Part shown: positions 6,789 to 15,983 of the stretch, piece after piece | How the letters are laid out: each line of letters opens with the position of its first letter | Position numbering within the stretch: the first letter of the stretch is position 1 | Source of the DNA: Lachnospiraceae bacterium | GTDB taxonomy: Bacteria > Bacillota > Clostridia > Lachnospirales > Lachnospiraceae | DNA length: 64,000 bases | Reading direction: 5' to 3' | NCBI GenBank assembly: GCA_017626325.1 | Contig: JAGAIZ010000044.1 | Coordinates: 1-64,000, forward strand | Program-made: the position numbers and the translations under genes | The notes under the pieces: model-generated | Told to the model about the DNA's origin: nothing | Databases searched by the model: none | Seen by the model: only the letters and a program-made list of their open reading frames with translations

Positions 6789-9518
6789 ATGGGGCAGAAG
6801 CTTGTATTGATAGACGGACACAGCATATTAAACAGAGCCTTTTACGGGGTGCCGGACTTGACGAACAGTCAGGGACTGCATACGAATGCTGTCTATGGTT
6901 TTCTGAATATATTATTCAAAATTGTGGAGGAAGAGCAGCCGGAGTATCTGACGGTAGCGTTCGATGTACATGCGCCTACGTTCCGGCATGAGTTATATAA
7001 GGAATATAAGGGTACCAGAAAGCCGATGCCGCAGGAACTTCGTGAACAGGTACCGGTCATGAAGCAGATGCTTACGGCGATGGGGATCTGTATCATGGAG
7101 AAGCCGGGACTTGAAGCGGATGATATACTGGGTACGATTGCGAAGCGTGCCGAGAAGGAAGGCATGGAAGTTGCGCTGGTATCCGGCGACAGAGATCTGC
7201 TGCAGATCGCAACGGATCATATTAAGATCCGCATTCCCAAGACGAAGGGCGGCAAGACTGAAATCGAGGATTATTATGCAAAGGATGTGGAAGCGAAATA
7301 TCTGGTAACGCCGCTTCAATTCATCGATTTGAAGGCGTTGATGGGAGATACGGCAGATAACATTCCGGGCGTACCCAAGGTGGGGGAGAAGACAGCCACA
7401 GAACTGATGGTACAGTTCGGTTCTCTGGAAAATATCTATGCGCATACAGAAGAAATCACGAAGAAATCTATCCGGGAATCGCTGACGGCTAATAAGGAGC
7501 TGGCGGATCTAAGCAAAACGCTGGCGACGATCGATGTGAATGCGGAACTGGAATATGATTTTGAACAGGCCAGAATCGGTAACTTTTATACGGAAGACGC
7601 CTATATCTTATGCAAACAGTTAGAATTCAAGAATCTGTTGTCCAGGTTTGAGAAGGATGCTGCGGTTGTAAACGGACAGACGGAATATTTTAAGCAAATT
7701 ACAGAACTTTCCGACGTGGAGGCGTTGTTTGACCGGTGCAGGATACTGGGGGAGCAGTCGGAAGGAAAGCAGGAAATAGGGCTGGCGGTCCTGGCTGATG
7801 GCAAGAAGACCGCAGGGTGTGTGGGAATTGCCATGGCGCTTGCAGAGGACGAAGTCTGGTTCATTCCCTGTCAGGGACTGGTTACGGCACAATATCTGTC
7901 TGATCAACTGATTGCGTTAAATAAAAAAGAATTATGTAAACCAAATGCTTTTGATATTAAGAATTTATATTTTTTTCTGGAGGATGGCACGGACAGTACC
8001 ATGTGGCATACGAAGGATGGGGACTGTGACGTTATGCGGCCGTACAGACAGGAACGCTATTTCGACATCCTTCTGGCGGCGTATCTGCTCAATCCTTTGA
8101 AAAATGATTATACTGCGGAGGATATCGCCAACGAATATCTGGGGCTTACGATTCCTGACCGCAATCAGGTCTGCGGTAAAATGACTTATGCCGCGGCTTA
8201 CGACAAAGCGCCTCGGGAGATAATGGAATTTGCCTGCTTCGGCGCTTATGTGTGTCTGATGGCGGCGCCGATTCTTAAGGCAAAGCTTCAGGAGCAGGGG
8301 ATGCTTGCCCTGATGAATGAGATTGAGATGCCTCTTACCAGGGTATTGTCTGATATGGAGCAGTATGGCGTGCTGGTAAAGCCGGATGAACTGAAAGCAT
8401 ATGGGCAGGCGCTTGAAGGCAGGATCGCCGAATTGGAGGCTTCTATCTATGAGCAGGCAGGCTGTGAATTTAATCTCAATTCTCCTAAGCAGTTGGGAGA
8501 AGTGCTCTTTGGCAGAATGGGTCTGCAGGGCGGTAAGAAGACGAAGACAGGTTATTCGACGGCGGCGGATGTGCTCGAGAAGTTAGCGCCGGAATATCCG
8601 ATCGTATCGGATATTTTGGAATACAGAGGGCTTGCCAAATTGAAGTCCACCTATGCGGATGGGCTTGCGGCATATATTGATGAGTCCGGCAGGATTCACT
8701 CAACCTTCAACCAGACGATTACCGCAACGGGACGTATCAGTTCCACGGAACCGAATCTGCAGAATATTCCGATGCGCATGGAACTTGGCAGGAGAATACG
8801 CAAGGTATTTATTCCCCAGGAGGGCTATGTGTTTATGGATGCGGATTATTCGCAGATTGAACTGAGGGTCCTGGCTCATATGTCGGAGGACCAGCAGTTA
8901 ATAGAGGCGTATAAGATGGATGAGGATATTCACCGTATTACGGCATCCAAGGTATTCCATACGCCCTTCGAAGAGGTTACGGATCTGCAGAGGCGTAATG
9001 CCAAGGCGGTGAATTTTGGTATTGTATATGGTATCAGTTCTTTTGGACTAAGTCAGGACTTAAGTATATCCAAGAAAGAAGCGGCAGCGTATATTGAGCA
9101 GTATTTTGAGACATATCCGCAGGTGAAGAAATTCCTGGACACTACGGTGGAGAATGCGAAAAGGAACGGATATGTGACGACTATGTTCGGGCGAAGACGT
9201 CCTATACCAGAGCTGTCCTCCAGCAATTTTATGCAGCGTTCTTTCGGAGAACGCGTGGCGATGAATTCCCCGATACAGGGAACAGCGGCAGATATCATGA
9301 AGATTGCCATGATCCGGGTGTGGGAGAGACTGCACAGGGAGAGGCTCAAGTCAAGACTGATTCTGCAGGTGCATGACGAGCTGCTGATTGAAACACTGGC
9401 AGAGGAAACAGAGCAGGTGCGGCGGATTCTCACGGAAGAAATGCAGCATGCGGCACAGCTTGCGGTGACGCTGGAAATAGACCTGCATACCGGAGAGAAT
9501 TGGTATGAAGCCAAATAA
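6789..9518 (+). CDS. polA: DNA polymerase I, proofreading site apparently lost
   Basis: Pol I fills gaps in repair and removes RNA primers. The 909-aa protein has an N-terminal 5' flap nuclease domain (about 1-290, LIDGHSILNRAFYG, SGDRDLLQ, GDTADNIPG), a middle 3'-5' exonuclease-like domain (about 300-490) and the family A polymerase domain. Polymerase motifs are intact: A (DADYSQIELR), B (RRNAKAVNFGIVYG) and C (LQVHDELLIE). In the middle domain the DxE motif is replaced by IGLAVLA and the YxxxD motif by FACFGAYVCL, so proofreading is probably absent, as in Bacillus Pol I. coaE follows, the usual Gram-positive pairing. Confidence 0.96.
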   Translation: MGQKLVLIDGHSILNRAFYGVPDLTNSQGLHTNAVYGFLNILFKIVEEEQPEYLTVAFDVHAPTFRHELYKEYKGTRKPMPQELREQVPVMKQMLTAMGICIMEKPGLEADDILGTIAKRAEKEGMEVALVSGDRDLLQIATDHIKIRIPKTKGGKTEIEDYYAKDVEAKYLVTPLQFIDLKALMGDTADNIPGVPKVGEKTATELMVQFGSLENIYAHTEEITKKSIRESLTANKELADLSKTLATIDVNAELEYDFEQARIGNFYTEDAYILCKQLEFKNLLSRFEKDAAVVNGQTEYFKQITELSDVEALFDRCRILGEQSEGKQEIGLAVLADGKKTAGCVGIAMALAEDEVWFIPCQGLVTAQYLSDQLIALNKKELCKPNAFDIKNLYFFLEDGTDSTMWHTKDGDCDVMRPYRQERYFDILLAAYLLNPLKNDYTAEDIANEYLGLTIPDRNQVCGKMTYAAAYDKAPREIMEFACFGAYVCLMAAPILKAKLQEQGMLALMNEIEMPLTRVLSDMEQYGVLVKPDELKAYGQALEGRIAELEASIYEQAGCEFNLNSPKQLGEVLFGRMGLQGGKKTKTGYSTAADVLEKLAPEYPIVSDILEYRGLAKLKSTYADGLAAYIDESGRIHSTFNQTITATGRISSTEPNLQNIPMRMELGRRIRKVFIPQEGYVFMDADYSQIELRVLAHMSEDQQLIEAYKMDEDIHRITASKVFHTPFEEVTDLQRRNAKAVNFGIVYGISSFGLSQDLSISKKEAAAYIEQYFETYPQVKKFLDTTVENAKRNGYVTTMFGRRRPIPELSSSNFMQRSFGERVAMNSPIQGTAADIMKIAMIRVWERLHRERLKSRLILQVHDELLIETLAEETEQVRRILTEEMQHAAQLAVTLEIDLHTGENWYEAK

Positions 9519-9520
9519 AA

Positions 9521-9540
9521 GGGCGAAATAAATTTCGCCC
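9521..9540. repeat. Perfect inverted repeat between polA and coaE
   Basis: GGGCGAAAT (9521-9529) and ATTTCGCCC (9532-9540) form a 9-bp stem with a two-base centre, 2 bases after the polA stop. There is no T run on the + strand, so it is not a normal terminator for polA. Read on the - strand it is followed by TTTTA. A role in mRNA processing or stability is possible but unproven. Confidence 0.7.
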
Positions 9541-9557
9541 TGAGAAAGCGGGATGTT

Positions 9558-10163
9558 ATGAAGGTAATAGGCATTACGGGAGGCGTGGGCGCCGGAAAGT
9601 CGGAGATCCTGACGTATTTGAAGGAGCGCTGCAACTGCCGCGTTATTATGGCTGACCGCCTGGCTGAAACACTGGAAGAACCGGGGCAGAAATGCTACAG
9701 GCAGCTTGTGGCTCTGCTGGGCGGGGAAATCCTGCAGGCAGATGGCAGAATAGACAGACAGAAGATGGCGGCAAGGATTTTTGCGGACAGCAAACTGCTC
9801 ACAGCGGTGAACGAAATTATACATCCTGCTGTGAAGGAATATATTCTGAAGACGATTGAGACAGAAAAGGCGGCGGATGCGCTGGAGTATCTTTTCATAG
9901 AGGCGGCGCTTCTGATTGAGGACGGATATGACAGGATCGTGGACGAACTCTGGTATATCCATGCGGACGTGGACGTACGGCGGCAGAGGCTTAAGGACGC
10001 CAGAGGCTATTCTGATGAGAAAATTGACAGTATTCTAAAGGGACAATTGTCTGAGGAAGCGTTTTACAGACATTGCCCTGTGGTAATAGAAAACAGCGGA
10101 ACATTGGAAAGCGTTTATCAGCAAATTAATGAGAAATTGGGGGAAGGTTCGTGTCAGAAGTAA
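9558..10163 (+). CDS. coaE: Dephospho-CoA kinase
   Basis: CoaE phosphorylates the 3' hydroxyl of dephospho-CoA, the final step of coenzyme A synthesis. The 201-aa protein begins with the P-loop GITGGVGAGKSEIL and contains the family segments MADRLAE, the IIHPAVKEYI stretch and the lid-region arginines (VRRQRLKDARG). Its length is normal. It follows polA after a hairpin and overlaps the next gene, consistent with a polA-coaE-ftsA-like operon. One oddity is MADRLA where many homologues have DAD; the aspartate is kept. Confidence 0.94.
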   Translation: MKVIGITGGVGAGKSEILTYLKERCNCRVIMADRLAETLEEPGQKCYRQLVALLGGEILQADGRIDRQKMAARIFADSKLLTAVNEIIHPAVKEYILKTIETEKAADALEYLFIEAALLIEDGYDRIVDELWYIHADVDVRRQRLKDARGYSDEKIDSILKGQLSEEAFYRHCPVVIENSGTLESVYQQINEKLGEGSCQK

Positions 10164-12385
10164 TGAAATTTCCAGGACAATTAGTATTTGGTCTTGATAT
10201 CGGAACGAGAAGTATCGTAGGGACTGTCGGTTATCGTGTGGGAGAGAAATTCTATGTGGCGGCCCAGAGTATCAGGGAGCATGATACCCGGTCTATGCTG
10301 GACGGACAGATACACGATATCTATAAGGTGGGCAAAACCATCAGCGATGTGAAAGCGGAACTGGAAGATAAGCTGGGAAGAACGTTGAAAGACGTCTGTA
10401 TCGCGGCTGCCGGACGTGTGCTCAGGACAGTGAATGTCAGAGTGGACCAGGAACTGGAAGAAGACAGGGAAATCGGCGGCGAAGATATCTATGCGCTGGA
10501 TTCCATGGGCGTAGAAAAGGCTTATGAAGAATTCTCAGAGCACAATGAGCTGGACATGAAATTCTACTGCGTTGGATATTCTGTAGTGCGGTATTACATG
10601 AACGGCTATACGATCAGCAATCTGGAGGGACACAAGGCCAGAACCATTGGTGCGGATATAATTGCGACCTTTCTGCCGGAGGACGTTGTGGACGGTTTAT
10701 ATAAAGCAGTCGGCGTGGCAGGACTGGAGGTCGTCAATCTGACGCTGGAGCCGATCGCCGCTATCCGTGTCGCCATCCCGGAGATGTACCGGATGTTGAA
10801 TATTGCACTGGTAGATGTGGGTGCGGGTACGTCGGATATTTCGATTACCAGGGATGGCAGCATCATTGCTTACGGCATGATCCCCATTGCGGGAGACAGT
10901 CTGACGGAGGTCATTGCGAAGCATTGTCTGGTGGATTTCGCTACAGCGGAGCATATTAAGAGAGAGACGGGCGTTAAGGATCAGATCGAATACAAAGATA
11001 TTATGGGACTGACACAGACGATTACCACAGAAGAAGTAGAGCATGTGACGGCCCAGGTGATAGCCGACATGACGAAGCAGGTGGCGGATAAAATCAAGGA
11101 ACTTAACGGCGATAAGTCCGTCAGCGCCGTGTTCGTAGTAGGAGGAGGAGGCAAGCTGCCCGGCTATACGCAGGCGCTTGCAAAGGAACTGGATATTCAG
11201 AAGGAGAGAGTCGCTGTCCGGGGAGAAGAAGTGATGCTGAATATAGAGTTCCTGGATCAGAATGCCCGGAGAGATTCGCTGATGGTGACGCCGATCGGTA
11301 TTTGTTTAAGCTTCTATGAGCAGAGCAATAATTTTATCTTTGTCTACTTTAATGAACAGCGTATTAAGATCTATGACAACAATAAAGTAGCGGTCGTGGA
11401 TGCGGCGATGCAGGCGGAATTCCCGAATGACGGTCTCTTCCCGAAACGGGGCAAGGAGCTGAACTATTATGTCAATGGCAGGCAGCGTATCGTTCGGGGC
11501 GAATTGGGAGAAGCCGCCGTTATTACGGTGAATGGCAATGAAACGGATATCTATGCGCCGATTCATGCCAACGACCAGATTAAGGTAATAGAATCGACTG
11601 CAGGCAGGGCGGCGCAGTTGGACATTAATCAACTGCCGGAATTCGGCAGCACGATGCGTGTGGAGGTCAACGACAAGAAAATCGATCTTCCGAAGTTCGC
11701 CAGTGTAAATGGTGAACTGCAGTCCGGTTATTACAGCATCAAAGAGAATGATAATATCGAGATATTAAGCTATTATACCGTGCGCCAGATTGCGGAGTTT
11801 ATGGATGTGATTATCAATCAGGAGATGAACATCTATGTGAATAACAAGCTGGCGGATATGGATACCAAGGTCTATGAGAACTTCTCCGTGATCTGGACGA
11901 TGGAAGAACTGCAGCTCTCCGACAGAGATAAGTATGATCAGGCGGTCAGCTATAACGAACTGCCGGAGGATGACGGTACATATGTGAAACAGGAAAAGGA
12001 AGAAAATTCTGAGGCTGCCGCATCAGATACTGCGGGCACGGATGCGGTGCGGACAGCGCAGGAAGCAGATACGCCGGGAAGAGCAGAGTACGGTGAGACA
12101 GAACCGGATCCTGCCGTGCAGGAGCAAGCCGGCGCGGCAGAAAATTCTGCGGATGAGCAGAAGACCGACGGCGATCCTTTCGCAATACATGTGACCGTAA
12201 ACGGTCAGGCGGTTCATCTAAGCGGTAAGAAGGAGTACGTCTTCGTGGATGTATTCGGGTATATTGATTTCGACCTGTCCAGACCGCAGGGCAGCGGCAT
12301 CGTCACTATGCTGAACGGCAGACCCGCGCAGTATATGGAACAGATTCGCAACGGTGATGTGATTCAGATATACTGGAAGCATTAA
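10151..12385 (+). CDS. Long FtsA-like actin-fold ATPase
   Basis: The N-terminal 400 residues match the FtsA/PilM actin-fold family: phosphate-1 loop FGLDIGTRSIVG, phosphate-2 loop VDVGAGTSDIS and adenosine loop VVGGGGKLPGY. At 744 aa it is much longer than FtsA (about 420). The extra C-terminal half holds beta-rich segments with repeated VNG motifs (YYVNGRQRIVRG, VTVNGNETDI, VTVNGQAVHL) separated by an acidic, Ala-rich linker (nt about 11960-12170). The GTG start follows GGGGAAGG, and ATG 10163 overlaps the coaE stop as TAATG. Such polA-coaE-linked paralogues occur in Clostridia. A cytoskeletal or envelope role is inferred; it need not be the divisome FtsA. Confidence 0.82.
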   Translation: MSEVMKFPGQLVFGLDIGTRSIVGTVGYRVGEKFYVAAQSIREHDTRSMLDGQIHDIYKVGKTISDVKAELEDKLGRTLKDVCIAAAGRVLRTVNVRVDQELEEDREIGGEDIYALDSMGVEKAYEEFSEHNELDMKFYCVGYSVVRYYMNGYTISNLEGHKARTIGADIIATFLPEDVVDGLYKAVGVAGLEVVNLTLEPIAAIRVAIPEMYRMLNIALVDVGAGTSDISITRDGSIIAYGMIPIAGDSLTEVIAKHCLVDFATAEHIKRETGVKDQIEYKDIMGLTQTITTEEVEHVTAQVIADMTKQVADKIKELNGDKSVSAVFVVGGGGKLPGYTQALAKELDIQKERVAVRGEEVMLNIEFLDQNARRDSLMVTPIGICLSFYEQSNNFIFVYFNEQRIKIYDNNKVAVVDAAMQAEFPNDGLFPKRGKELNYYVNGRQRIVRGELGEAAVITVNGNETDIYAPIHANDQIKVIESTAGRAAQLDINQLPEFGSTMRVEVNDKKIDLPKFASVNGELQSGYYSIKENDNIEILSYYTVRQIAEFMDVIINQEMNIYVNNKLADMDTKVYENFSVIWTMEELQLSDRDKYDQAVSYNELPEDDGTYVKQEKEENSEAAASDTAGTDAVRTAQEADTPGRAEYGETEPDPAVQEQAGAAENSADEQKTDGDPFAIHVTVNGQAVHLSGKKEYVFVDVFGYIDFDLSRPQGSGIVTMLNGRPAQYMEQIRNGDVIQIYWKH

Positions 12386-12468
12386 GAGACGTCAGGTTCT
12401 ATTAAAACCGGGGAAACAATTCGCCCGGCGAGCGGCAAAGAAATTACAGAAAGAAAAGTAAGGAAATT

Positions 12469-13269
12469 ATGAGATTATGTAGTATAGCCAGCGGAAGCAG
12501 CGGCAACTGTGTCTATGTGGGAAGCGATACTACCCATCTGTTAATCGATGCGGGAATCAGCGGCAGGCGGGTGGAAGCGGGCATAAAAGAGCTGGGCCTG
12601 AAGATGAATGAAATTGACGGCATCTTTGTCACCCATGAACATGCGGACCATATAAACGGTCTGGGAGTCATCGCCAGAAAATACGGTATTCCCATCTATG
12701 CGACGAAGGGGACAATAGAAGCAATCAAACACGCCTCTGCGGTGGGAGTAATCGAAGAAGAGCTTTTCCAGACGATCAGACCGGATGAGAAATACATTGT
12801 CAAGGACATGGCGCTGTACCCCATCCATACCTCACACGACGCGGCGGATCCGGTGGCGTACCGGGTGAGTCACGGGACGCAGTCGGCGGGCATTATCACA
12901 GACCTGGGCTGTTATACGGATTATACTGTGGAGTGCCTGCGGAAGCTGGATGTCCTGTATCTGGAGGCGAATCACGACGTGCATATGCTGCAGGCGGGGC
13001 CTTACCCTTATTATCTGAAACAGAGGATTCTGGGAGAGCGTGGGCATCTGTCCAATGAAACGGCGGGGAAGCTTCTCACCAGACTTCTGCATGACGATAT
13101 GCAGGCCATCGTCTTAGGGCATCTGAGCAAGGAGAACAATTTGCCTGAGCTTGCCTACGAGTCGGTGCGGGTGGAAGTAACCATGTCCGACACGAAGTAC
13201 GACGGCAATGATTTTCCGCTCTATGTGGCAAAGCGAAGCGAGGTGTCGGAGGTCATTGAGGTGAAGTGA
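12469..13269 (+). CDS. WalJ/YycJ-like metallo-beta-lactamase fold hydrolase
   Basis: The 266-aa protein begins with the YycJ-type signature MRLCSIASGSSGNCVYVG and has the metal motif THEHADHINGL (HxHxDH), with later ligands near SHDAADPVAY, ITDLG and a final GHLSKENN. These are hallmarks of the WalJ/YycJ family, suggested in other Firmicutes to link cell division with DNA replication. WalJ usually sits with walRK, but here it follows the FtsA-like gene after 83 bases, so it may be the last member of the polA-coaE-ftsA-like group. It has no signal peptide, so it is cytoplasmic. The substrate is unknown; nuclease activity is proposed for relatives. Confidence 0.88.
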   Translation: MRLCSIASGSSGNCVYVGSDTTHLLIDAGISGRRVEAGIKELGLKMNEIDGIFVTHEHADHINGLGVIARKYGIPIYATKGTIEAIKHASAVGVIEEELFQTIRPDEKYIVKDMALYPIHTSHDAADPVAYRVSHGTQSAGIITDLGCYTDYTVECLRKLDVLYLEANHDVHMLQAGPYPYYLKQRILGERGHLSNETAGKLLTRLLHDDMQAIVLGHLSKENNLPELAYESVRVEVTMSDTKYDGNDFPLYVAKRSEVSEVIEVK

Positions 13270-13294
13270 GCCGGTGAACTTCCTTTCCCGTATA

Positions 13295-13323
13295 TTGACT
13301 TTCCCCCATCCCCTTGCTAGAAT
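13295..13323 (+). promoter_or_regulatory. Promoter of the UPF0237/UPF0210 operon
   Basis: TTGACT (13295-13300) and TAGAAT (13318-13323) are spaced by 17 bases. The start point should be near 13330, giving a leader of about 86 bases that contains a terminator-like hairpin. Confidence 0.82.
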
Positions 13324-13359
13324 GGAAATGCATTGGAAGCAGTCTGGCCGAAAGTTCAG

Positions 13360-13387
13360 TCCTTCGCCATAAAGCGGAGGATTTTTT
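13360..13387 (+). terminator. Terminator inside the leader of the UPF0237 gene, candidate attenuator
   Basis: TCCTTCGC (13360-13367) pairs with GCGGAGGA (13374-13381) around the loop CATAAA, followed by six T. It sits between the promoter at 13295-13323 and the start codon at 13416. An alternative stem pairs TGGC-GAA (13345-13352, C13349 bulged) with TTCGCCA (13363-13369) and would break it. It could also simply stop read-through from the hydrolase gene upstream. Confidence 0.75.
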
Positions 13388-13415
13388 CAAGTCTATCAAT
13401 AGAGAAAGGCATGGT

Positions 13416-13694
13416 ATGCATATGAAAAAAACAATTATTACTGTAGTAGGTAAGGACACAGTGGGAATTATTGCGAAGGTGTGCACTTATCTGGCCAACA
13501 ACCAGATTAATATTCTGGATATTTCCCAGACGATTGTGCAGGGCTTCTTTAACATGATGATGATCGTGGATACGAACCAGACAGATAAGGATTTCGGCGC
13601 GATTGTGGATGAACTGGCGAAGTTGGGCGAGGAAATCGGTGTTGTCATCCGGTGTCAGAAGGAAGAAATATTCGATTCCATGCACCGCATATAA
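13416..13694 (+). CDS. UPF0237 ACT-domain protein
   Basis: The 92-aa protein is one ACT domain (KKTIITVVGKDTVGIIAKVC, then NINILDISQTIVQGFF-like strands) of the UPF0237 family. ACT domains bind small ligands, often amino acids, and regulate partners. The following gene is its standard neighbour UPF0210, so the pair likely works together. The start at 13416 (MHMKK) has AAAGG 7 bases upstream; ATG 13422 (MKK) is the alternative. The longer frame from 13314 is rejected because it runs across the promoter and leader terminator. Possible control by leader attenuation is noted separately. The biochemical role is unknown. Confidence 0.88.
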   Translation: MHMKKTIITVVGKDTVGIIAKVCTYLANNQINILDISQTIVQGFFNMMMIVDTNQTDKDFGAIVDELAKLGEEIGVVIRCQKEEIFDSMHRI

Positions 13695-13790
13695 ATAGAA
13701 GAAGCTAAACGGCGCAAGCAGCCTGGCACGTGTTATACAGGCGTCGCCTGCAGGAACGATTGAGACAGAAGAAAGGCATGGTTTAATACA

Positions 13791-15155
13791 ATGATTAATT
13801 TATACGAGGTGGCGGAAACCAACGAGATGATTGCCAAGGAGAATCTGGATGTCAGGACAATTACGCTGGGAATCAGCTTGCTGGACTGCGTCGACGCCGA
13901 TTTGCGGAAAGTGAATGAGAAGGTTTACCGCAAGATTACAGAGACGGCGAAGAAGCTGGTGAAAACCGGTGAGGAAATCGAGAAAGAATTCGGTATTCCG
14001 ATTGTGAACAAGAGAATTTCGGTGACGCCGATGGCATTGATCGGCGGCGCGGCATGCAGGACATCCGAGGATTTTGTGACGCTGGCACAGACTATGGACC
14101 GGGCGGCGAAGGATGTGGGCGTGAACCTGATTGGCGGTTATTCCGCGCTGGTCTCCAAGGGCATGACGAAGGCGGATGAACTGCTGATCCGTTCTATTCC
14201 GAAAGCGCTGCACACCACGGAGCGGGTATGCAGTTCCGTGAACCTTGGTTCGACCAAGACGGGCATCAACATGGACGCGGTGCGTCTCATGGGCGATATC
14301 ATCAAAGAGACGGCTCTCATCAGCAAGGACAATGACAGCATGGACTGCATGAAGCTGGTGGTATTCTGTAACGCGCCGGATGACAATCCTTTCATGGCGG
14401 GCGCGTTCCACGGTGTAACGGAGGCGGATGCGGTGATTAACGTGGGCGTCAGCGGTCCCGGCGTGGTGAAGACGGCTCTGGAGAAGGTAAGAGGCGAGAA
14501 CTTCGAAGTATTATGCGAAACGATTAAGAAGACTGCTTTTAAGGTAACGAGAGTGGGACAGTTGGTGGCGCAGGAAGCTTCCAGAAGATTGGGGATCCCC
14601 TTTGGTATCGTGGATTTGTCTCTGGCGCCTACGCCTGCAATCGGCGACAGCGTGGCGGATATTTTGTGTGAGATCGGCTTAGAATACGCCGGTGCGCCGG
14701 GAACGACGGCGGCTCTTGCCCTGTTAAATGATCAGGTGAAAAAGGGCGGTGTGATGGCGTCCTCTTATGTGGGCGGCTTAAGCGGCGCGTTCATTCCGGT
14801 CAGTGAAGATCAGGGCATGATCGACGCGGTGACGGCAGGAGCGCTGACCCTGGAGAAATTAGAGGCTATGACCTGCGTATGTTCCGTGGGCCTTGACATG
14901 ATTGCCATTCCGGGAGATACGCCGAATACGACGATTGCGGGTATCATTGCGGATGAGATGGCAATCGGTATGGTGAATCAGAAGACCACGGCGGTACGCA
15001 TCATTCCGGCGATTGGCAAGACGCTGGGCGATAAGGTGGAGTTCGGCGGCTTATTCGGTTATGCGCCGATCATGCCGGTGAATTCGTTCTCCTGCGAAGC
15101 CTTCGTCAACCGCGGCGGCAGAATTCCTGCGCCCATACATAGCTTTAAGAATTAA
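13791..15155 (+). CDS. UPF0210 (PFL family) protein
   Basis: This 454-aa cytoplasmic protein belongs to UPF0210/DUF711, a family related in fold to pyruvate formate-lyase-like barrels. It is recognised from [14 protein letters not shown] at the start, long Gly/Ala-rich barrel strands, [17 protein letters not shown] and the [17 protein letters not shown] segment. It contains several cysteines but no obvious glycyl-radical motif. It follows the ACT protein by 96 bases, and the two are found as neighbours in many bacteria, suggesting the ACT protein senses a ligand for it. The start is preceded by GAAAGG 14 bases upstream, rather far. Activity is not known to me. Confidence 0.9.
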   Translation: MINLYEVAETNEMIAKENLDVRTITLGISLLDCVDADLRKVNEKVYRKITETAKKLVKTGEEIEKEFGIPIVNKRISVTPMALIGGAACRTSEDFVTLAQTMDRAAKDVGVNLIGGYSALVSKGMTKADELLIRSIPKALHTTERVCSSVNLGSTKTGINMDAVRLMGDIIKETALISKDNDSMDCMKLVVFCNAPDDNPFMAGAFHGVTEADAVINVGVSGPGVVKTALEKVRGENFEVLCETIKKTAFKVTRVGQLVAQEASRRLGIPFGIVDLSLAPTPAIGDSVADILCEIGLEYAGAPGTTAALALLNDQVKKGGVMASSYVGGLSGAFIPVSEDQGMIDAVTAGALTLEKLEAMTCVCSVGLDMIAIPGDTPNTTIAGIIADEMAIGMVNQKTTAVRIIPAIGKTLGDKVEFGGLFGYAPIMPVNSFSCEAFVNRGGRIPAPIHSFKN

Positions 15156-15256
15156 ATGAGGTGTGTTGAGAGCGATATATCTGAGATAAACAGATAAGAC
15201 GCAGTGACAGGATATTGCAAAGATATTGTAAATAAGATAATGCAGAGAGGGCGTCT

Positions 15257-15928
15257 ATGGAGAAGAAACCAAAAGCACAGTTTGCTTCCAATACATCGGA
15301 CCGCACGGTAAGCCAATGGATTAAGGCGCTGCTTGTGCTGTTCACAGGACTGGTTATTGCACATCTGGGGGTGGCGTTGTTTCTGCTTTCCGAGATGGGC
15401 ACAGATACATTCACAGTCTTTATTCAGGGACTTGCCAGAACCTTTGGGCTGACGGTAGGCACAATGCATGTGATCGTGCTGATTGCGCTGATGGCGGTTA
15501 TGCTGCTTACGACCAGGGGATATATTAAGCCGGGCACGGTGGTATGCGCTTTCTGCGGCGGCCCGATTATTGATTTGTTCACCTGGATGTTCGGGGATAT
15601 CATCAATGAGCAGGCGGCGCTGCCTGTACGGATTGTCAGCGTAATAGCGGGCTGTGTGATCCTCTCCCTTGGGATGTCCGTGGTGATCAACAGCAACGCG
15701 GGTACAGGACCCAATGACCTGGTGGCGATTATTCTGTCAGATAAATGCAGGAAATTACAGTTTCGATGGGTGCGTGTTTTGTGCGATCTGTTTTTCGTGC
15801 TGTTGGGCTTCATACTGGGCGGTACGGTAGGAGCAGGTACGATTATCGCGGTGTTCTTAACGGGGCCGCTTGTGCAGTTCTGGCTGCCGAAGACGAAGCG
15901 GATCATACAGAGCATATTGCGGGAATAG
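15257..15928 (+). CDS. YczE-like multi-pass membrane protein
   Basis: The 223-aa protein has five or six hydrophobic segments, including WIKALLVLFTGLVIAHLGVA, VGTMHVIVLIALMAVMLL, a segment near residue 130 and LCDLFFVLLGFILGGTVGAG. The polar motifs SEMGTDTFTVF and NAGTGPNDLVAI are typical of the YczE/YyaS family related to YitT. Function in the family is poorly defined; Bacillus YczE has been linked to surfactin production. It follows UPF0210 by 101 bases and precedes the epimerase by 55. GAGAGGG lies about 8 bases before the ATG. The assignment rests on topology and motifs. Confidence 0.8.
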   Translation: MEKKPKAQFASNTSDRTVSQWIKALLVLFTGLVIAHLGVALFLLSEMGTDTFTVFIQGLARTFGLTVGTMHVIVLIALMAVMLLTTRGYIKPGTVVCAFCGGPIIDLFTWMFGDIINEQAALPVRIVSVIAGCVILSLGMSVVINSNAGTGPNDLVAIILSDKCRKLQFRWVRVLCDLFFVLLGFILGGTVGAGTIIAVFLTGPLVQFWLPKTKRIIQSILRE

Positions 15929-15983
15929 AATAAGGAGTGGATTGCGCTGCCCGTTGCGTAAAAGCTTAAGAAGAGGAGAATCT

